Source of the DNA: Brachionus manjavacas
Taxonomy: Eukaryota > Rotifera > Eurotatoria > Ploima > Brachionidae
Direction of reading: 5' to 3'
DNA: 64,000 nucleotides
Assembly: GCA_019054805.1 (NCBI GenBank)
Contig: JAHQIY010000001.1
Span: forward strand, 10,182,501 to 10,246,500
Part shown: in pieces, positions 45,929 through 63,200 of the stretch
Position numbering within the stretch: position 1 is the first letter of the stretch
Layout of the letters: each line of letters begins with the position of its first letter
The notes under the pieces: generated by a model
Seen by the model: only the letters and a program-made list of their open reading frames with translations
What the model was told of the DNA's origin: nothing
Database searches by the model: none
Position numbers and translations under genes: made by a program

Positions 45929-48900
45929 ATGCCATCAATTCTCCTTTGGATCAACACACTTTTCATTCTTGTCTTTGCTCAAATATCAGTGAATTTCACG
46001 CTTCTGGGTATTCCTCTACTAATAATGATGTTTATATTTTGTCTATTTGGTAAAAATCTTGTTTTATTGATTTGATCATACAATTTTTAATTTTAATTTT
46101 TAATTTTTATTAGGTGTCTTTTTTGGGATCTATCTATCATTTAAATCAGACGAAAAAATTTTTCCGAATTTTCAAGAAACAAATTTAGACATGTCAAAGA
46201 ATCAATTGAAATTAATCAACTATTCGTTATATACTGAGCTTTCAAATATTTTAAACAATCAAACGAAAAAACTTGAGAAAGATTTTCGAAAAAAAAATTT
46301 AATTAAAAAAAACGATGGACCATTATCATTAACTAAACAGTTATCCAGTTTTTTTCATCTAAATGAAGATAATTCCGCAACAGAGTATTCATTTATCTAC
46401 AGAAAATCAACTGGCTCAGACAATGTTTCCTTAAGCTTTAGCGAAAATGAATTGCTGTCTGAGGATTATTCTCGGAATGATTTATTAAGAACTAGTGATC
46501 AAATAATTGATTCTCAATTCAATTCAAAAATAGAAACATACATTGAGGAAATAATTGAATTAGCGATCCGTGATTTTGTTATGTCCTGGATGAGCGATTT
46601 CATTTGGGATAAGGAAAAGTTTGCTTCCATTGCCATGTAAGTCATATCTAATTTAATTTTAATCGGAGAAAATATTTATTTCTTATTTTCCAAAAGAGCT
46701 GAGATAAAACTATTAATTGAGAGATTTAGAAAAAAAATTCAGACCCTCGATTTTGTTAAAATTATTTCCAAAGATTTAGTAACAATTTTTTCTGAACACT
46801 ATTTTAATGCCAAACATTGCTCTAAGTAAAAATTTTAAATAAAAAAAACAACAACTTTTATCTCTTTTTTCTAGTACAAACGAAAAGTTTTTTTTAAAAG
46901 TTTATGAAATTAGTCCCGATAAAGAACAAGATCATCTAAGAAATATCACAGAATTAATTTTAATAAAAATTTTCGATGACAAATACTACTTCAAAAATAG
47001 CTCTACTCGAGCTCTCATAAGAGAACTGTTTGTTAATAAAAGTTATTTTTTATTTTAATTTGAAATATCTTTTTAACTTTTCAAAAATTTAGTGCTTTAT
47101 CCAATAATTGAGAAGTTGGGCGAACCTGATTATTTAAATCAAAAATTGATTGATTTTTTGACTTCAAGAGAAAATACAAAAAATAGCATCAGTCGGTCAT
47201 TTTCCTATGAGACTTATGAAGATTTTATAAAGATTATAAAAACTTCTTCGAATGCTGAAGAACTAACTCAAATTCATTACAAAATAATGAACGAGTTAAT
47301 GCAAGCTACAATTATCAAGGACTTTTTAAAAACCAACAATGATACATCAGTTTCTAATTCTAATTACAACTCTGGAATAATCAACTGTGGAACTTCTTCT
47401 TTTTATGCATCTTTTGCCAACAAAACTAAAGAACCCTATCAAACTCCGACTATTACGAAATCAAACAGCTTTAGTCAGGAAAAAAGCAGCAAAGGCGATA
47501 TGCTCAAGTCAAGAGATCTTAAAAAGTATATAAAACAACTGCATTATGCCAAAAATTTGTGCCAAAAGCGACTGAATTCTAATGCCAATGTTCATCTAGA
47601 GGATGATGAAGCTTTCGAGAACAGAATTAAAAATAGAAAAGTGAGAGAAAAATTATTTTTTGCTAGGAATTTAAATTTTTCAATTTTTCTAGATTTTACC
47701 TTTTGAGACAATTTTGAGGTCAAAAGTTGGAATTTTGAATTTTTTGAAATATTTGGAACACGACGGAAGTGACGCTCTGTTGAGATACTGGATAGATGTG
47801 CAAAAATTAAAAAAAATTCCTTCAACAAGTCTAGAGCTCAAATATGAATTAGCTAATAGAATCTATGACAATTATTTAAAAAGCTACGATAGTCCTGTTC
47901 GGGATGAAATCGGTAAAGATTTGTACAAATCAATGCAGCTTTTTTTAATAGGAAATCAAGTATTCTTAAATTTATTATAAATTTATTTGATTTGATTAAG
48001 TTTTTTCTAAATTTAAGACAGATGAATGTTTTTTTAAAGCTCAAGAAAAAATTAGAAATGTACTCGAGCTAGACCATTATCCATCATTTTTGGTTAGCGA
48101 AAAATATGACAAGATGATAAACAACTTTGAGAACAGAGGTAAGTTTTATGAGTGAAGTTAAAAATGAATATATTTTTAAGTATTTTTTAAATTCCATGTT
48201 TTTAAATTCATAGCTCCTTCAGATGAATCACTAATTACCTCAAAATAAACTAAACAGAGATCTCAGCAATTATTATGCTGTAATATTTTAATCCTGTTTT
48301 CATTTTAATTTATTGTTTTTAAATAAGATCTTTTAAACTATTTGATTTTAATTAAAATTTAAGAAAATTCTATTAAATTATCATCTAAAAACTTATAAGT
48401 TTAAAAATTAATTAGTCTTTAAGAAAAATTGTTAAATATTTCTAAAATATATAACTAATATAAATATTTCAATAACTTTGAAATTTATGGAAAGAAAATA
48501 CTGATAATATATTGATTTAGATGTTCAGAATATTAAAGTTAATTTTCCATTCGGTCAATCTAGTATTGTATAAAATCAAAAAAGAGTCAGAAAATGGTTT
48601 AAATTTTTTTTATTTATTTAAAATTTTAAACGACTTACTAAAGGTAGATTTCTACACATAAAAGTAAAATTTTTTCGTTGAATAATAAAAATTATAAATG
48701 ATTTTAAATTTTTTCTAATTTGTGAACTGCTTATTTTTATTTTCAAATTTTGTAGAATTCGAAGAAACTTAACTTTTTTTTTTTCTTTTTTTTAATTTTT
48801 TATTTTGCCTATGAGGCTTAAATCAATAAATAATAATAATAATAATAATAAGAATGACATTTTTTTTCTTTTACTTCAAAAACTGTAGTATTGGACGCTC

Positions 48901-51900
48901 TCAGAGCAAGCTTTTGTGGCAAAATTTTCGATAACTTAGAAGGTCAAATTTTTGAAATCTTAAAGCAGCCAAATTTAACGATCATAAATTTATTTTTTAT
49001 TTTTGAATATTATCATAGGTAAGGCCGTATTTTTACGAGCTCAAAATTTCGGAGCGTAAAAGTCTGTTCCGTTAAAGCGGCTAAAATAAATTTTGGCCGG
49101 ATAATTTGCAGTGTCTACGGTTCCCAGTACTAATAAATGAGAAAATATTACTTGTATGCTTAAAATATTTAATTTCTGTCAATTTTCTGTCATTTCTATT
49201 TATTTTATGTTCAATATATTAAATTTAATATTTTTTAATTTTATTTTTATACAAAAAATGAAAAATTTAGGTAAAAATTGGCAAAATTATACTAGTTACT
49301 TTTATATTAAATAAATTAGTCACAAAATAACAATTTTAGACAAAAATTAACAAATTTTGGATTTTTTTTGGTCTACAAATTAACATTTAGCAGAGCTAGT
49401 AACATTATCTCTATTTTATTTAATAAAAGTCATTTTTTTTATAAAGATATATTGAAAAATTAAACAATAAATCTTAAATAAAGCTTTAAATGATTAACTT
49501 GAAAAATTATTATAGCAAAAAAATATAAAAGGGTAAATATTATTAAAATTTTAAAACAATAGAAAGATTAGAAAATTTTCATTTTTAATTAGATAAAATT
49601 TAAAAAAAATTGAATTTTTTACTAAAAATAGGATTTTGTCTCGAATTTTTTATTTTATTAGATTTTCAAGATGAAGAAGTGTTCATTGATTCACTAGCTG
49701 CCACAATTAATCAGCCATCAATTATTCAAGCTGACTCATTCATAAATATAACAAAAGAAAACTTAGAAAAATTAAAGGATAAATTGAACATTAAAATATC
49801 GGCCTTGGCCAACACACCAAACGATTCAAAGGTAAAATTTTTAAAATCTCGAATTTAAAATTTTCAAAATTTTCACCAAAATCAAACAGCGAAAAGAATT
49901 GCTTGAAAAGGATGTAACAAATTTAAAAAGAGAAATATCTCTTTATGAAAAACACATTGAAAAGACAGAGATTTGGTGTGATAATATTGGCAAATGGACC
50001 ACAAGTGTTATGAATGCATCGATTGTTCCAAACGAGAGCAACTCAAGCGAAAATGTGATTCTTTTTGAAATACTAGTCAAGCTGAATGATAAGCCAACTG
50101 AGACCGAAAATGAAGACTCAAAAGCAGAGGGTTGGCCCATTTACAAAACATTCAGGGAATTCGAACAATTAAATGAAAATATTCGAGATTTTATTTCATC
50201 TGATTTAAAAGTTAAGTTCACAAAAATCCAAGATAATTATAGAAAAAGTTTTAATATAAAAAAAGCGGAAGATAAAATAACATTGGTGGTTATACGATTA
50301 GATGAATACTTAAAAGAAATAAGCAAAGACCCTGATATAACTCAATCGAATGCTTTGTACTCATTTCTTTGTCCGAGCCACGAACTTGGTAAAAATTCAA
50401 AAAAATTAACCTCAAGCGAAGATAAATTTTCGATTTCGTCAATTTTCAAAAGGTAAACATACATCTTAAATTTTTTAGGTTTTAATAATTCCTTCAAATT
50501 TAAGTTCCAAGTCAAAAGAAAATCAGGTGGATGAATGTTTGGACGAAATATTTGCAGATCCAGATTTGAAACTGATTGATTCGGATTCCAATGACTCTAT
50601 AGCCGAACCATTTTATGCTTTGATTGAAGAAGTGTTCGAGTTAAAAGGAATGAAAAGAATATTTAGAAAAAGTCTTATTTTGTTGGTTCAGCTCACTTTC
50701 GGAGGAACTATTAATCGAAAGATTAGAGAATCGGTCTATTGGTTGATCAGCGAGGACCAAGTTTCTTTCTATCTAAAGCAATTGAAAGACTCATTTTGGG
50801 TGATAGATGAAGCAGATGGCTCAACTAGTCTCATTAGATACGAAATTATAAATAAAACTAATGAAAATAAAGTCAGAACCAAAAAAATATCTAGACACAA
50901 ATTGAGATCAAATATACCAGGTAGATTATTTTAAAGTTTCAAAATTCTAATTTCCTTTTGAATTAAATTCTTTAAGAAATTCTTCAGAGATTGTTTGGAG
51001 ACAAAAATAGTCAGACAGGGGTCATGAAACTATTCGAGCTATTTCAAAACAAAAAATTAAACAAGCATTTAATCTATGTAAGTAATTCAGTTTTCTTTTT
51101 CAAAAAATATATGGAGCTAAAAGACAGCATACATTAATCCGGATTTAGTAATTTACATTAATTTACGCAAAATGTTCGAATTTTACCAAATTTTAAGAAA
51201 TTAACAAAAGTAAAAAAACGAAAATTTACCAGATTTTACGTAAAATTTGGTAAATTTCAAACATTTTACGTTAATTTATGTAAAAAAAAAAATGTCCAAA
51301 AAATTGAAATAATTTGGCACTTTTTAAAAAACAAATTAATTTTTTTTATCTTTCAATATTTATTTTCAAAATTATGTATAAAAAAAATTTACCATAATTT
51401 ACGTAAATTTTGGTAAAATGTAATCAATCTAATGGTAAAAAATAGTAAAAAATGGGCATTGTGAAATTTCACACAAACCTTTCCAAATTACAAATAAAAT
51501 TATTTTTCATTAATTTAAATTGACAAAATTGAGCTTTTCAAAATTTGATGATGAAACAACATGAAACAAAATATGTTTCACTAAATTCAACAAAAAAAGA
51601 TTACTTTTTATTAACAGGAAAATTTTAATGATAAAAAAAAATTTCAATATTTTGGAATTTATTTATTTCTTGTCTAGATGATCTATTCTATTCAAAACAG
51701 AATATTTTTTTGCATTTTGTAAATTTTTTTTATTTAAATGTTAAAATTCTGTCATCGTTACAATTGTAAAAGTTTAATTCTTCATTTCTATGTTAAAATT
51801 AAATTTGATTAAAATAAATCAATTTGGAAAACAATCATTTTAATTTTTTCTTAAATTGGACTGTTAAATGAAACATTGTATGTTTCACCTTTTAAAAATT

Positions 51901-53611
51901 ACAGAATAATCTGTAGTTCAAAAGCCATATTTTTATTAAGAATTTAAATTTTGTTTTTAAATTTTTGTATGAAAATTCACATTGCCTAAAAAATGGTTAA
52001 TTAAAATTTTAAATTAAATTGAAAAAAAAATTTTATTTACATTTTTTACGTTTAAAAAAAAATAACTTAAATAGTTTTACTGCTTTTTAATTGTTTGACC
52101 AACCTCCTTGATTTTCTATTACTTTAATTACGATCTAGATTTTAAGTTAAATTAATTATAATTTTATTTTATATTTTCAATTTCAACCTTTTTTAAATGT
52201 TTAATTTAATTTTTACATTTTTACCATTTTTTATTATTAAATTGATTTTACTTTTGTAAATTTCTGTAAATTTACAGAAATTTACAATATTTTACGTAAA
52301 TTATCGTAAATTACTAAATCCGGAACACCACTGTATATTTTTGGAACTAAGATTTTTGAACTTATAAAACAAAAATAATTTTCATATTCAAATTGAGGAA
52401 AAAAATTTTGAAAATTTTTATTTTATTTTTTTGAAAAAAGAAAGGTTTAAATAAAGGACCAAATATTACCAAAAATTGACACAATATTTTGTAAAAATAC
52501 CGAAAATTTAATGAAAAAACCAAAACTAAATAAATTTTAAGCCATAAATGTGCTAATTATTCCATAATTCTAATAAAACTTCCACGTATTAAATAAAAGT
52601 TCGTCAAATTTAAATATTGAACTGACAAGCACTTTATCTTTAGTTCTTAGAAATAAGTCAAATAAGGCAATTTTTTTTAGCATTGTGAAATTTAAAATAA
52701 AATTTTCAATAAAAAATCAAAAAAATTATAACTTTGCAGATGAAGGAAAGTAAATAACCTTTGTTTTATCTACTGCGGAAGTGTGCAAAATTGCACTCTA
52801 TCTAAAAGTTTTAAAAATAAAACCTAATGAATTGACACAAATCTTTCGGACCTCCGCAGTAGTTGAAACAAAACTTGTTTCACTTTGCAGAACAGGTTTC
52901 TGGCGATTGAAAAAAAAAGTTTAAAAATATTTTTCTTTTTGTATTGTAAGTTTTTTATGAATTATTGGTTTTTTTATTTAATTTTTTGAAAAATAATTGA
53001 TATAAAGTACATAAAATTAATTTTAATTTAATTTAAATTTTAGTAAATAGGCGGTTAAATAAGTGGTTGAAAAATATTATTTAATAATCTTAATTAAATT
53101 TATGGTAAAGATTATTTTTATGCAATTTTTTGAAAAATTAATCTTACCAAAATATTATTGCTTTTAAATAAGCCATCGGTCTTCTAGTTTCAAATAGTGG
53201 TGTTATAAAATTTATTAAAAATACGTAAAATTTAAAATTTTTCTCGTCGTTATAATCATTTTTTAGTAATTTATCTAAATCGTTTTTATTCTCACCGCAA
53301 TTTCTTTTAACAAATTTAACTAGAAAAATTAAATAAATGTGTTCTAAAATTTGCAATTAATTCTTTTGATTTAAAAGATCAGAAAAAAATGAATAAAGAA
53401 AAGAAATGAAAGCTAGAATGCCAATTTTTTTAAGTTTTTTTAGTTGCTATCAGTAAATTTGATATTTTCTCAATTTTGATTTCGTAACTAAGTTAACAAA
53501 CTAGATATGGTCCACAAGAGTGAAAATTTTAAATTCAATTAATAATTTTTTAATTTTTTTTAGGAAATAATTGAATTGCTAGCAAATGAGCTCACCCAAG
53601 ATTGTAAATAA
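45929..53611 (+). CDS. SNX25: Sorting nexin 25 (PXA-RGS-PX-nexin C)
   Basis: Twelve exons fit in phase: 45929-46049, 46114-46636, 46697-46825, 46875-47041, 47093-47640, 47693-47959, 48018-48138, 49662-49831, 49890-50452, 50505-50920, 50977-51077, 53564-53611; 1057 aa. Two N-terminal membrane helices come first. The PXA domain spans exons 2-5 (YIEEIIELAIRDFVMSWMSD to KMLYPIIEKLGEPDYLNQKL). An RGS domain occupies exons 6-7 (ILPFETILRSKVGILNFLKY, HDGSDALLRYWIDVQKL, LELDHYPSFLVSEKY). The PX domain is in exon 9 (ILFEILVKLNDKP, GWPIYKTFREFEQLNENI). The nexin C domain covers exons 10-12 (LVQLTFGGTINRKIRESVYW). This order is that of the SNX13/14/19/25 group, and the nexin C block fits SNX25 best. SNX25 acts at endosome or ER membranes and down-regulates TGF-beta receptors. 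The last exon (15 codons) lies behind a 2.5 kb repeat-filled intron. Confidence 0.9.
48807..48851 (+). repeat. Hairpin-plus-AATAAT tail module (group B) in a SNX25 intron
   Basis: GCCTATGAGGC is followed by TTAAATCAATAAATAATAAT and an (AAT)n run. It resembles the module at 31018-31057 in having a short stem followed by a simple repeat. It lies in the 1.5 kb intron 48139-49661. Confidence 0.45.
51131..52335. repeat. 1.2-kb inverted-repeat element in the last SNX25 intron
   Basis: The left part TCCGGATTTAGTAATTTAC (about 51138-51156) is matched by the inverted right end GTAAATTACTAAATCCGGA (about 52306-52324), which continues ACACCACTGTA, that is TACAGTGGTGTTCCGG read inward. Near both ends there are many GTAAATT/AATTTAC pairs. 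TA plus CAGTG at the right end again indicates a Tc1/mariner-type terminus; the left terminus has diverged. No transposase frame is visible inside. Confidence 0.65.
52761..52872. repeat. Short foldback with CTACTGCGGA arms
   Basis: TTGTTTTATCTACTGCGGA at about 52761-52779 is inverted as TCCGCAGTAGTTGAAACAAA at about 52853-52872. The arms are more GC-rich than the intron around them, which suggests a small MITE rather than chance. Confidence 0.55.
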
Positions 53612-53833
53612 ACGAAAAAACAAAGTTAAATTAATTAATTTGAAATTGTTACATAGAATGTGTTTTATATTTAATTTATTCATTTATTTTAATTTTATCA
53701 TTTTTTTAATAAAAATATTAAAAAAACATTTATTTGTTATTTATTTTATTTGTGTTAATCGATTCAAAAATTTGAAATAATTTTTTTTTAGTTAATGACT
53801 TAGATTAGAAACTTTTAAATACAAATTGCAAAA

Positions 53834-57209
<3,376 letters not shown>

Positions 57210-60200
57210 CAATTGAAATGGCTGGATTTAACATTAAAGCCAATTAAAACCAAAAATTTTGTTTAATTTATGTAAAAAAGGCGCTTGGTATTTTAAATTT
57301 GTAGTTACTTGTTGCTAGTTACCAGCGTATGAAAAAGATAAAAATTAAATAGTTGAAATCCAAAAGTCATACTTTTTCAATTCAGCAAGATATTTAAATA
57401 TTTTTTTTTAAAATCAGCTATAACTAATTAAAAAAATTTTCGAGATAAATCGAAAAAAAGCTTGAAGCAATCACATGATTTTTGAACAGCTAATTTTTTC
57501 AATAGCTCTTTATTCAAATTGATATCATAAAATTTTTAATTTTAAATTTATTCTTTTTTAACACTAAAGGTTAAAAAATACGGCTCTAAAAGTAACAAAA
57601 AATTTTTAATTTTAATTTTTCAATTTTAAATTACTTTGCATATTCTCTAAATTAAAAAAAAATTATTCATAGATAAAATTTCTGCGACCCTCAGGTAAAG
57701 TAATTTTAGAAAACAACAAATTGTTTTACGACTAAGATAAACAACTAGCTATTTTAGTCAATGTGTTTTTTGATATATTTGATCAATATAGCATTTCATT
57801 ATAACTGAGCCTTCCGAAAAAAAATAATGAAATAAACACTGAAGACATATCCTTTAGTAAACGGTTTAAAACAACTCAAAAATTGTGTCAGAAGAACAAA
57901 AAAATAAATTGGTCTTGGCTTAGAAAATAAGCCTTCATAAAATTTGTTTTAATTTAATGAATACATTGACAATGCTATTTGTGTAAATGATAAACAAATT
58001 TTAGTTGAATCATTCGCTAATTCCTAATGAAAAAATAACAAAAATGCATCTTTAAAATTTTAAAGAATTGTAAAATCTTATACAAAGAAAAAAGCAAAAT
58101 ATGCCATTATTTTTGTTATAATGGTCCAAACTTTGTGTTCAAAAGCAAAGCAAAACAGCTTCTGTTTCTTGTAAGGGTCTGTTGAATATTTACAAAATTC
58201 GGAGAAAATGCACATTATTTAAAAAACTGAAAATGAATACATTGAGAGCTCTTTAATTCGTGACTCTTTTATTCAGAAAATTCCAATTTCTTAACTATTT
58301 TAATGGTCTCGACTCCCAATTAAATACCTACTGTAAAAAAATTAGTATTTTATCCGAAATTTATACAGGTTAATACTGCTTTTCATAATAAAATTTTTCA
58401 AATTTATTCAGATAATTGCACGAAAAAAGATTTTTTCTATATGTTTTTTAAACATATTTGTGTTTTTTTCCAAAAATAAATGTTTTGTTGTCATTAAATA
58501 ATTAATAATAATTAATTAATTTGAAATTATTTTTCCCGCTTTTTTTTTAAATTTCTAAACAATACATGAGCATGTCAGAATGATGATTGCTAAGTAGACG
58601 AGAGTGAAAATGCAGACTATGCTGTTCGAGTCTATGTTATTCACAAAGAAGCAAGAGTAGCTTTAGAATAATTACAAAACTTTATTAAAATTCTAAGAAT
58701 TCAACGAGTCTGATTTAATTAATTATTTAACTGTGACGAGCTAGAGCTTTTTCAGATTTAGATATATTTTCGTATTTAAAAGAGCGTATTTGTTCTACAA
58801 AGTTAATTCGTAAAACTTAATCCGTAATTTGTTTTGTGGGTCCAAATTTTTCCGAACTAAAGAGCTCTCACTCTGCAATATAGATGTGAATTTTGCAGAA
58901 ATTCACATCAGATTAAGCAAACTATTTTACTTTTTACTTTGTATCATTACCAGAAAAAAATTTTGGAAGGATCGGAAGAAAAAATTTTAAAATTTTTTAA
59001 AAAAGTTTCATAAGAAATATCATAGTTGTGATTTTATTTTTAAAATAAACTAACTTTCAAGCTCGGCTCTTAAAACAATACTAATGTTAAAATTAATCTC
59101 TTCAAATTGAATTAAGCCCTATAGAGCTAATTTGTAGACCTACTAGACTTAAGAGCTATTTTGCACAGTAATGAAGGTTTTTTGCAAAATTAAGAAAAAT
59201 TTTTAACTTACAAAAGTTGATTTGATGCTTCTGATGTTAATTCCATCATCTCAAGTAAATCTGTTTACATGATAGGAAATAAGTTGACATGAGTTTGTGA
59301 TACAGAATATTTTTATTACAGTATATTTTTAGTTATTCTTTACTTAACAAAATAATTCTTTTTTAAATTTCTTATAAAATATCTAAAATATCTAATTAAA
59401 ATAGCAATGTTAAAACTTTTAATTTTTGAACTCTAAAAAAATCTATCTTGTAAGATCTTCAAAAAGAAATAAACTTTATAAAACAAAAAAATCAAAAAAT
59501 ACTTAGAATTTTTTAAAAATTATTCCCAAAAAGTAAAATTTACGTATTTTTCTGGATTCCTTATGCTTATTAAAAATAACTATGTATTTACCTGGTTCAT
59601 CTCAAAAAAAAAAATAATAGTTTTGAAAGTATAAAGCCAAAATAAAAGTTAATGTCTGGAAAAGTCTAGAAACTTGACTAGTTTGGGAATTGGCTTAATA
59701 TTTAGCTATTGAATAGCTATATTTTGAAACTGCTACTTAATTATAAATTTTCTTTTAACCATTTTAGACAGAAAATTTTGCTCACTACAATGCTTATTTT
59801 GAAACAAATAAATAGAAAATTTAACGAGTTTTGCTATTTTAAAAGTCATAAGGATGCTACAAAATAAACTATACTATTTTTTTCTGATAGTTTAATATCT
59901 GTGAATAATTGATTATTGTATACTAAAACAATTTTATCTAATATGAATTTAAAAAAACAAATTTTTATAAGTTTTTTATTAAAAATAAAATATTCAAAGA
60001 TAAAAAATGTGAGAATTAATACAGTTAAATGTTTTGTTATTAGTCGCAAACGATACAAAACGTATTTAAGCTCAGTTTTTTCTATTTTTTTTCATTTAAA
60101 GAAGTGACAAAACTAATTTACCAAATTGAATGACAGCACCAATTAAACATTTGGTAATGGGCTTTGACTTTTCTTAAAACACGTCTTTAATGATATGCAA

Positions 60201-60266
60201 TATTTATTTTAACAAATTGGAATCATATATAAAATCATTATTTTATAATTTTTTTCTCATAATAAT
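57210..60266. other. Intergenic DNA between VSP and TRPC
   Basis: Three kilobases of AT-rich DNA. It should hold the VSP promoter and the TRPC 3' UTR. A perfect 11-bp-arm hairpin GATGTGAATTT/AAATTCACATC lies at about 58883-58909. An open segment with ATGATGGAATTAACATC and a GTAAGT donor (minus strand, about 59255-59217) could be an alternative first exon but has no partner in phase. Nothing else is recognised. Confidence 0.5.
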
Positions 60267-63200
60267 CTACACTTCGGTTATTCTTTCGTGAAAAGAACTT
60301 TTCTCATCTGATTCTATAAAATTTATATTGCTTTCATCTAAATTTTAAAAATATCAAAATAAAATTTAAACTAAAATTTAATTAAACAAACTTAATTTAA
60401 TGTTAAAATTATCATCCAATACTTCAATAGACGTGTTTTGTTTATTTAGAATTTTTTCACTTTTAGCTTCATCCAATTTAGACTGACTCGACTCAAAAAC
60501 TGTACCAGAACTTGTTTTTTTTATCTTTAAATCAGTCAAACGCTTTAATCTCATGGCAATTCTATACATCGCCGGAGTACTTGGTTGGCTTACTTTATTT
60601 TTGGTCTCTCGAACTTCCTTACAATTTAGGTCTTTATTATTCTCTGTATTGTTTGAACAATTGCTTCTTTTGCTGTTCTTAAAATTGCTATCTGTGTCCA
60701 CTGAATGTTGTTTGTTCCGTGTTTTTAGCTTAAATGAGTCAAATAGATTTAAATTGTTCTCGTCAAACATGTTTTGGGCCATCGCTTTTTCCAAGTTGAG
60801 CTTTCCGCGTTTTCGTTTTACTTTAAATTGATAATTATTAAAATTTATCAAATTTTTTCTTTCGTTTACTTGGATTTTGTTTATGAATGTCAACTTTAAA
60901 TTGATTATTTTTAAAAATTTCAAGAAGTTCAAATCTTAAACTGGAAATGTCCTGTTTGATTTCGTTTAAGTCGTCTTCTGTGACACCTGCGTTTAGATCT
61001 CTCTGCTGCTTGCGCATTATATACCGCTTGACAATTTCTTTGATAATACTTTGATATTTGTATTCACGCTCACTAATTTTCCTCATTATTTTCTTTAAAA
61101 AATAAACTTTAACTTTTTTTCATAGGCAAAAATTAAACAAATTCTTACCCGAATACTTAGCCATCTTTGCTGTTTACGCTTTTGAAGTTGGGTACAAAAC
61201 AGTTTTTTATAAAGCCATTTAAATAAGTAGCTAAGTGATTTTGGACTTGGGATGATGTTAAAAGGAGCAGGAAGTGTGCTTCCTTCTTCAAAGTATGACA
61301 CCCACAGTTTTGATCGTGCAAACTAAAACAAAAGAATTTTAGCAAATTTTTACTAAAAAACTAAAAAAGTATTAAAATATTAATATGATCTGAAAAAAGA
61401 ATACTCCTTGAAATTAAATTCTTGCATAGCAAGATTTGAAATAAATTTCCCTTTTTTAAAAACTTAGTTAAAAAAAAACTAAAAAAAATAATCCAGAATA
61501 GATATTTTTAAAAATTCTTATTTCAATTTTAATTTTCGACTTTAATTGAATTTGTATACTTTAAAATTATAGAGTTTAGAGTGATAGAGTTGGAGTTAAA
61601 TTGGATAGTTCATTTTTTGAGTTTTTATAGTTTGCAAAAATAATATAGTATTATATAAATACAAATAAATATTATTGTACAAGATTGTTGAAAAAAATAA
61701 CTCATAACCTATTTTTTTAATTCATTACGACGAGCTAAAAAAAACTTATTTAAGAATAATTAATTATAAAATTCAAGTAATCATGTTTAAAATTTTAAAT
61801 AATTTTTAAAATGGATTGTTTGGTCCTAATTTTGTTTAAAGAAAATTACATCTGAATTTTGAAGAAAATTTAATTAAAGTCTTATAGGAACCATATGCGA
61901 AAAATAATTAAATACGACTTTTTTACATATCATATTAAAAAAATGACTGATTTTAACAAAAAAGTATTCATGTCAGCATTTATAAAAAGGATTTATAAGA
62001 TCATACTTTCCATTCTTCATCAGCTTGGTTCTAAAATAATAAATATTAGCTTTTTTTTCTAATAAATTTTGATTAAAAAACAAATTACCGCAATTAGCTG
62101 GTAAGAACTGCTCATCATAGCAATAAGCATATTTATCAATACAATAATCATTATACAACAATAAGTTCCGAACATTAAAAGACCAATAAACATAGTAAAT
62201 GTGTGCTTTCTGTACAATGACTCTAAACGATCTTTATCTATTAGCCCAAATATTCCCCAATAAAGAGTCTGCAAAGCTTCGAACAGACTTCACAAAATAT
62301 TAAAATAAAAATAAAAAAGTTTTTAAATAAAATTTTACTTTGAAAAGTATTTTATTTTTAAAAAACACTCTTCTTCTTCTTCTGGATCATCGAATTGGCG
62401 TTCAGTGCATTTTTTTGATCTCATTTGAGCATAATACCAATATAATTGATTTAGGCCACAACTAAATGAAAAAACCACTAACAGAATAAAAACTGCGAAT
62501 TTCATAATGTCGAAAACCATTCGGCCCAACGAAATTTGCAATGGTCCTAGATGCGGGTTTATTGTAAACATATAAACTAATTTCAATGAACTAAAAACAT
62601 TGGCGATGGCAAAAATACCCTCGCTAATAAAAAAAACACAAAAATTAAATTCAAATTTTTTTTGATTTGGGTTTATTTAACCTTATGATCAGTGATCGTT
62701 ACAAATTTTGAAAAAAATTTTTTTTTTCTTTATTTTTAACATGTTATTTTTCCACAGAACAAGTTTTTTAAATTTCAAAATTAATAGAATATTAAATTTT
62801 TGTTCATCAATTTATTAAAAATCATTTAATTGCTGATGATCAGGTTTAATAGACCCTTTAAATTGTTTAAATTATTCAAATTGATACCTTATCAATGTGG
62901 GGTCCCACGGATCCCATTTTTCTCGATTCAAATTATACGTATCCTTACCGGCACTTATCTCATTTTGAACTATGATATAAGAAATTATTTTCAAAACTAT
63001 TGTGGTTATGTATAGAGTATTCGTGATAAAATCAAGTAAATTCCACCTTTTTTAAAATAAAAAATAAAACTTAACCAAAATTTCCAATTAGCCTACCAAT
63101 TGTTTAGATACTCAATGAGTCCTTCGTTGTACAATTGCTTTATTTCTGTCCAAACAAAACCTTTTAATCTTAGTTTATGAATCAAAATTAAACCCGGATG

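Noticed and set aside
59217..59255. Minus-strand ATGATGGAATTAACATC segment with a GTAAGT donor, possible first exon of VSP
   Set aside because: It ends in phase 2, while the next VSP exon needs phase 1. The ATG at 57209 with its GTAAAT donor fits in phase with an in-frame stop upstream, so that start was used.
60553..60831. Plus-strand 92-codon hydrophobic frame opposite the TRPC C-terminal exon
   Set aside because: The minus strand encodes the Lys-rich TRPC tail joined in phase to the preceding exon; the plus frame is its antisense.
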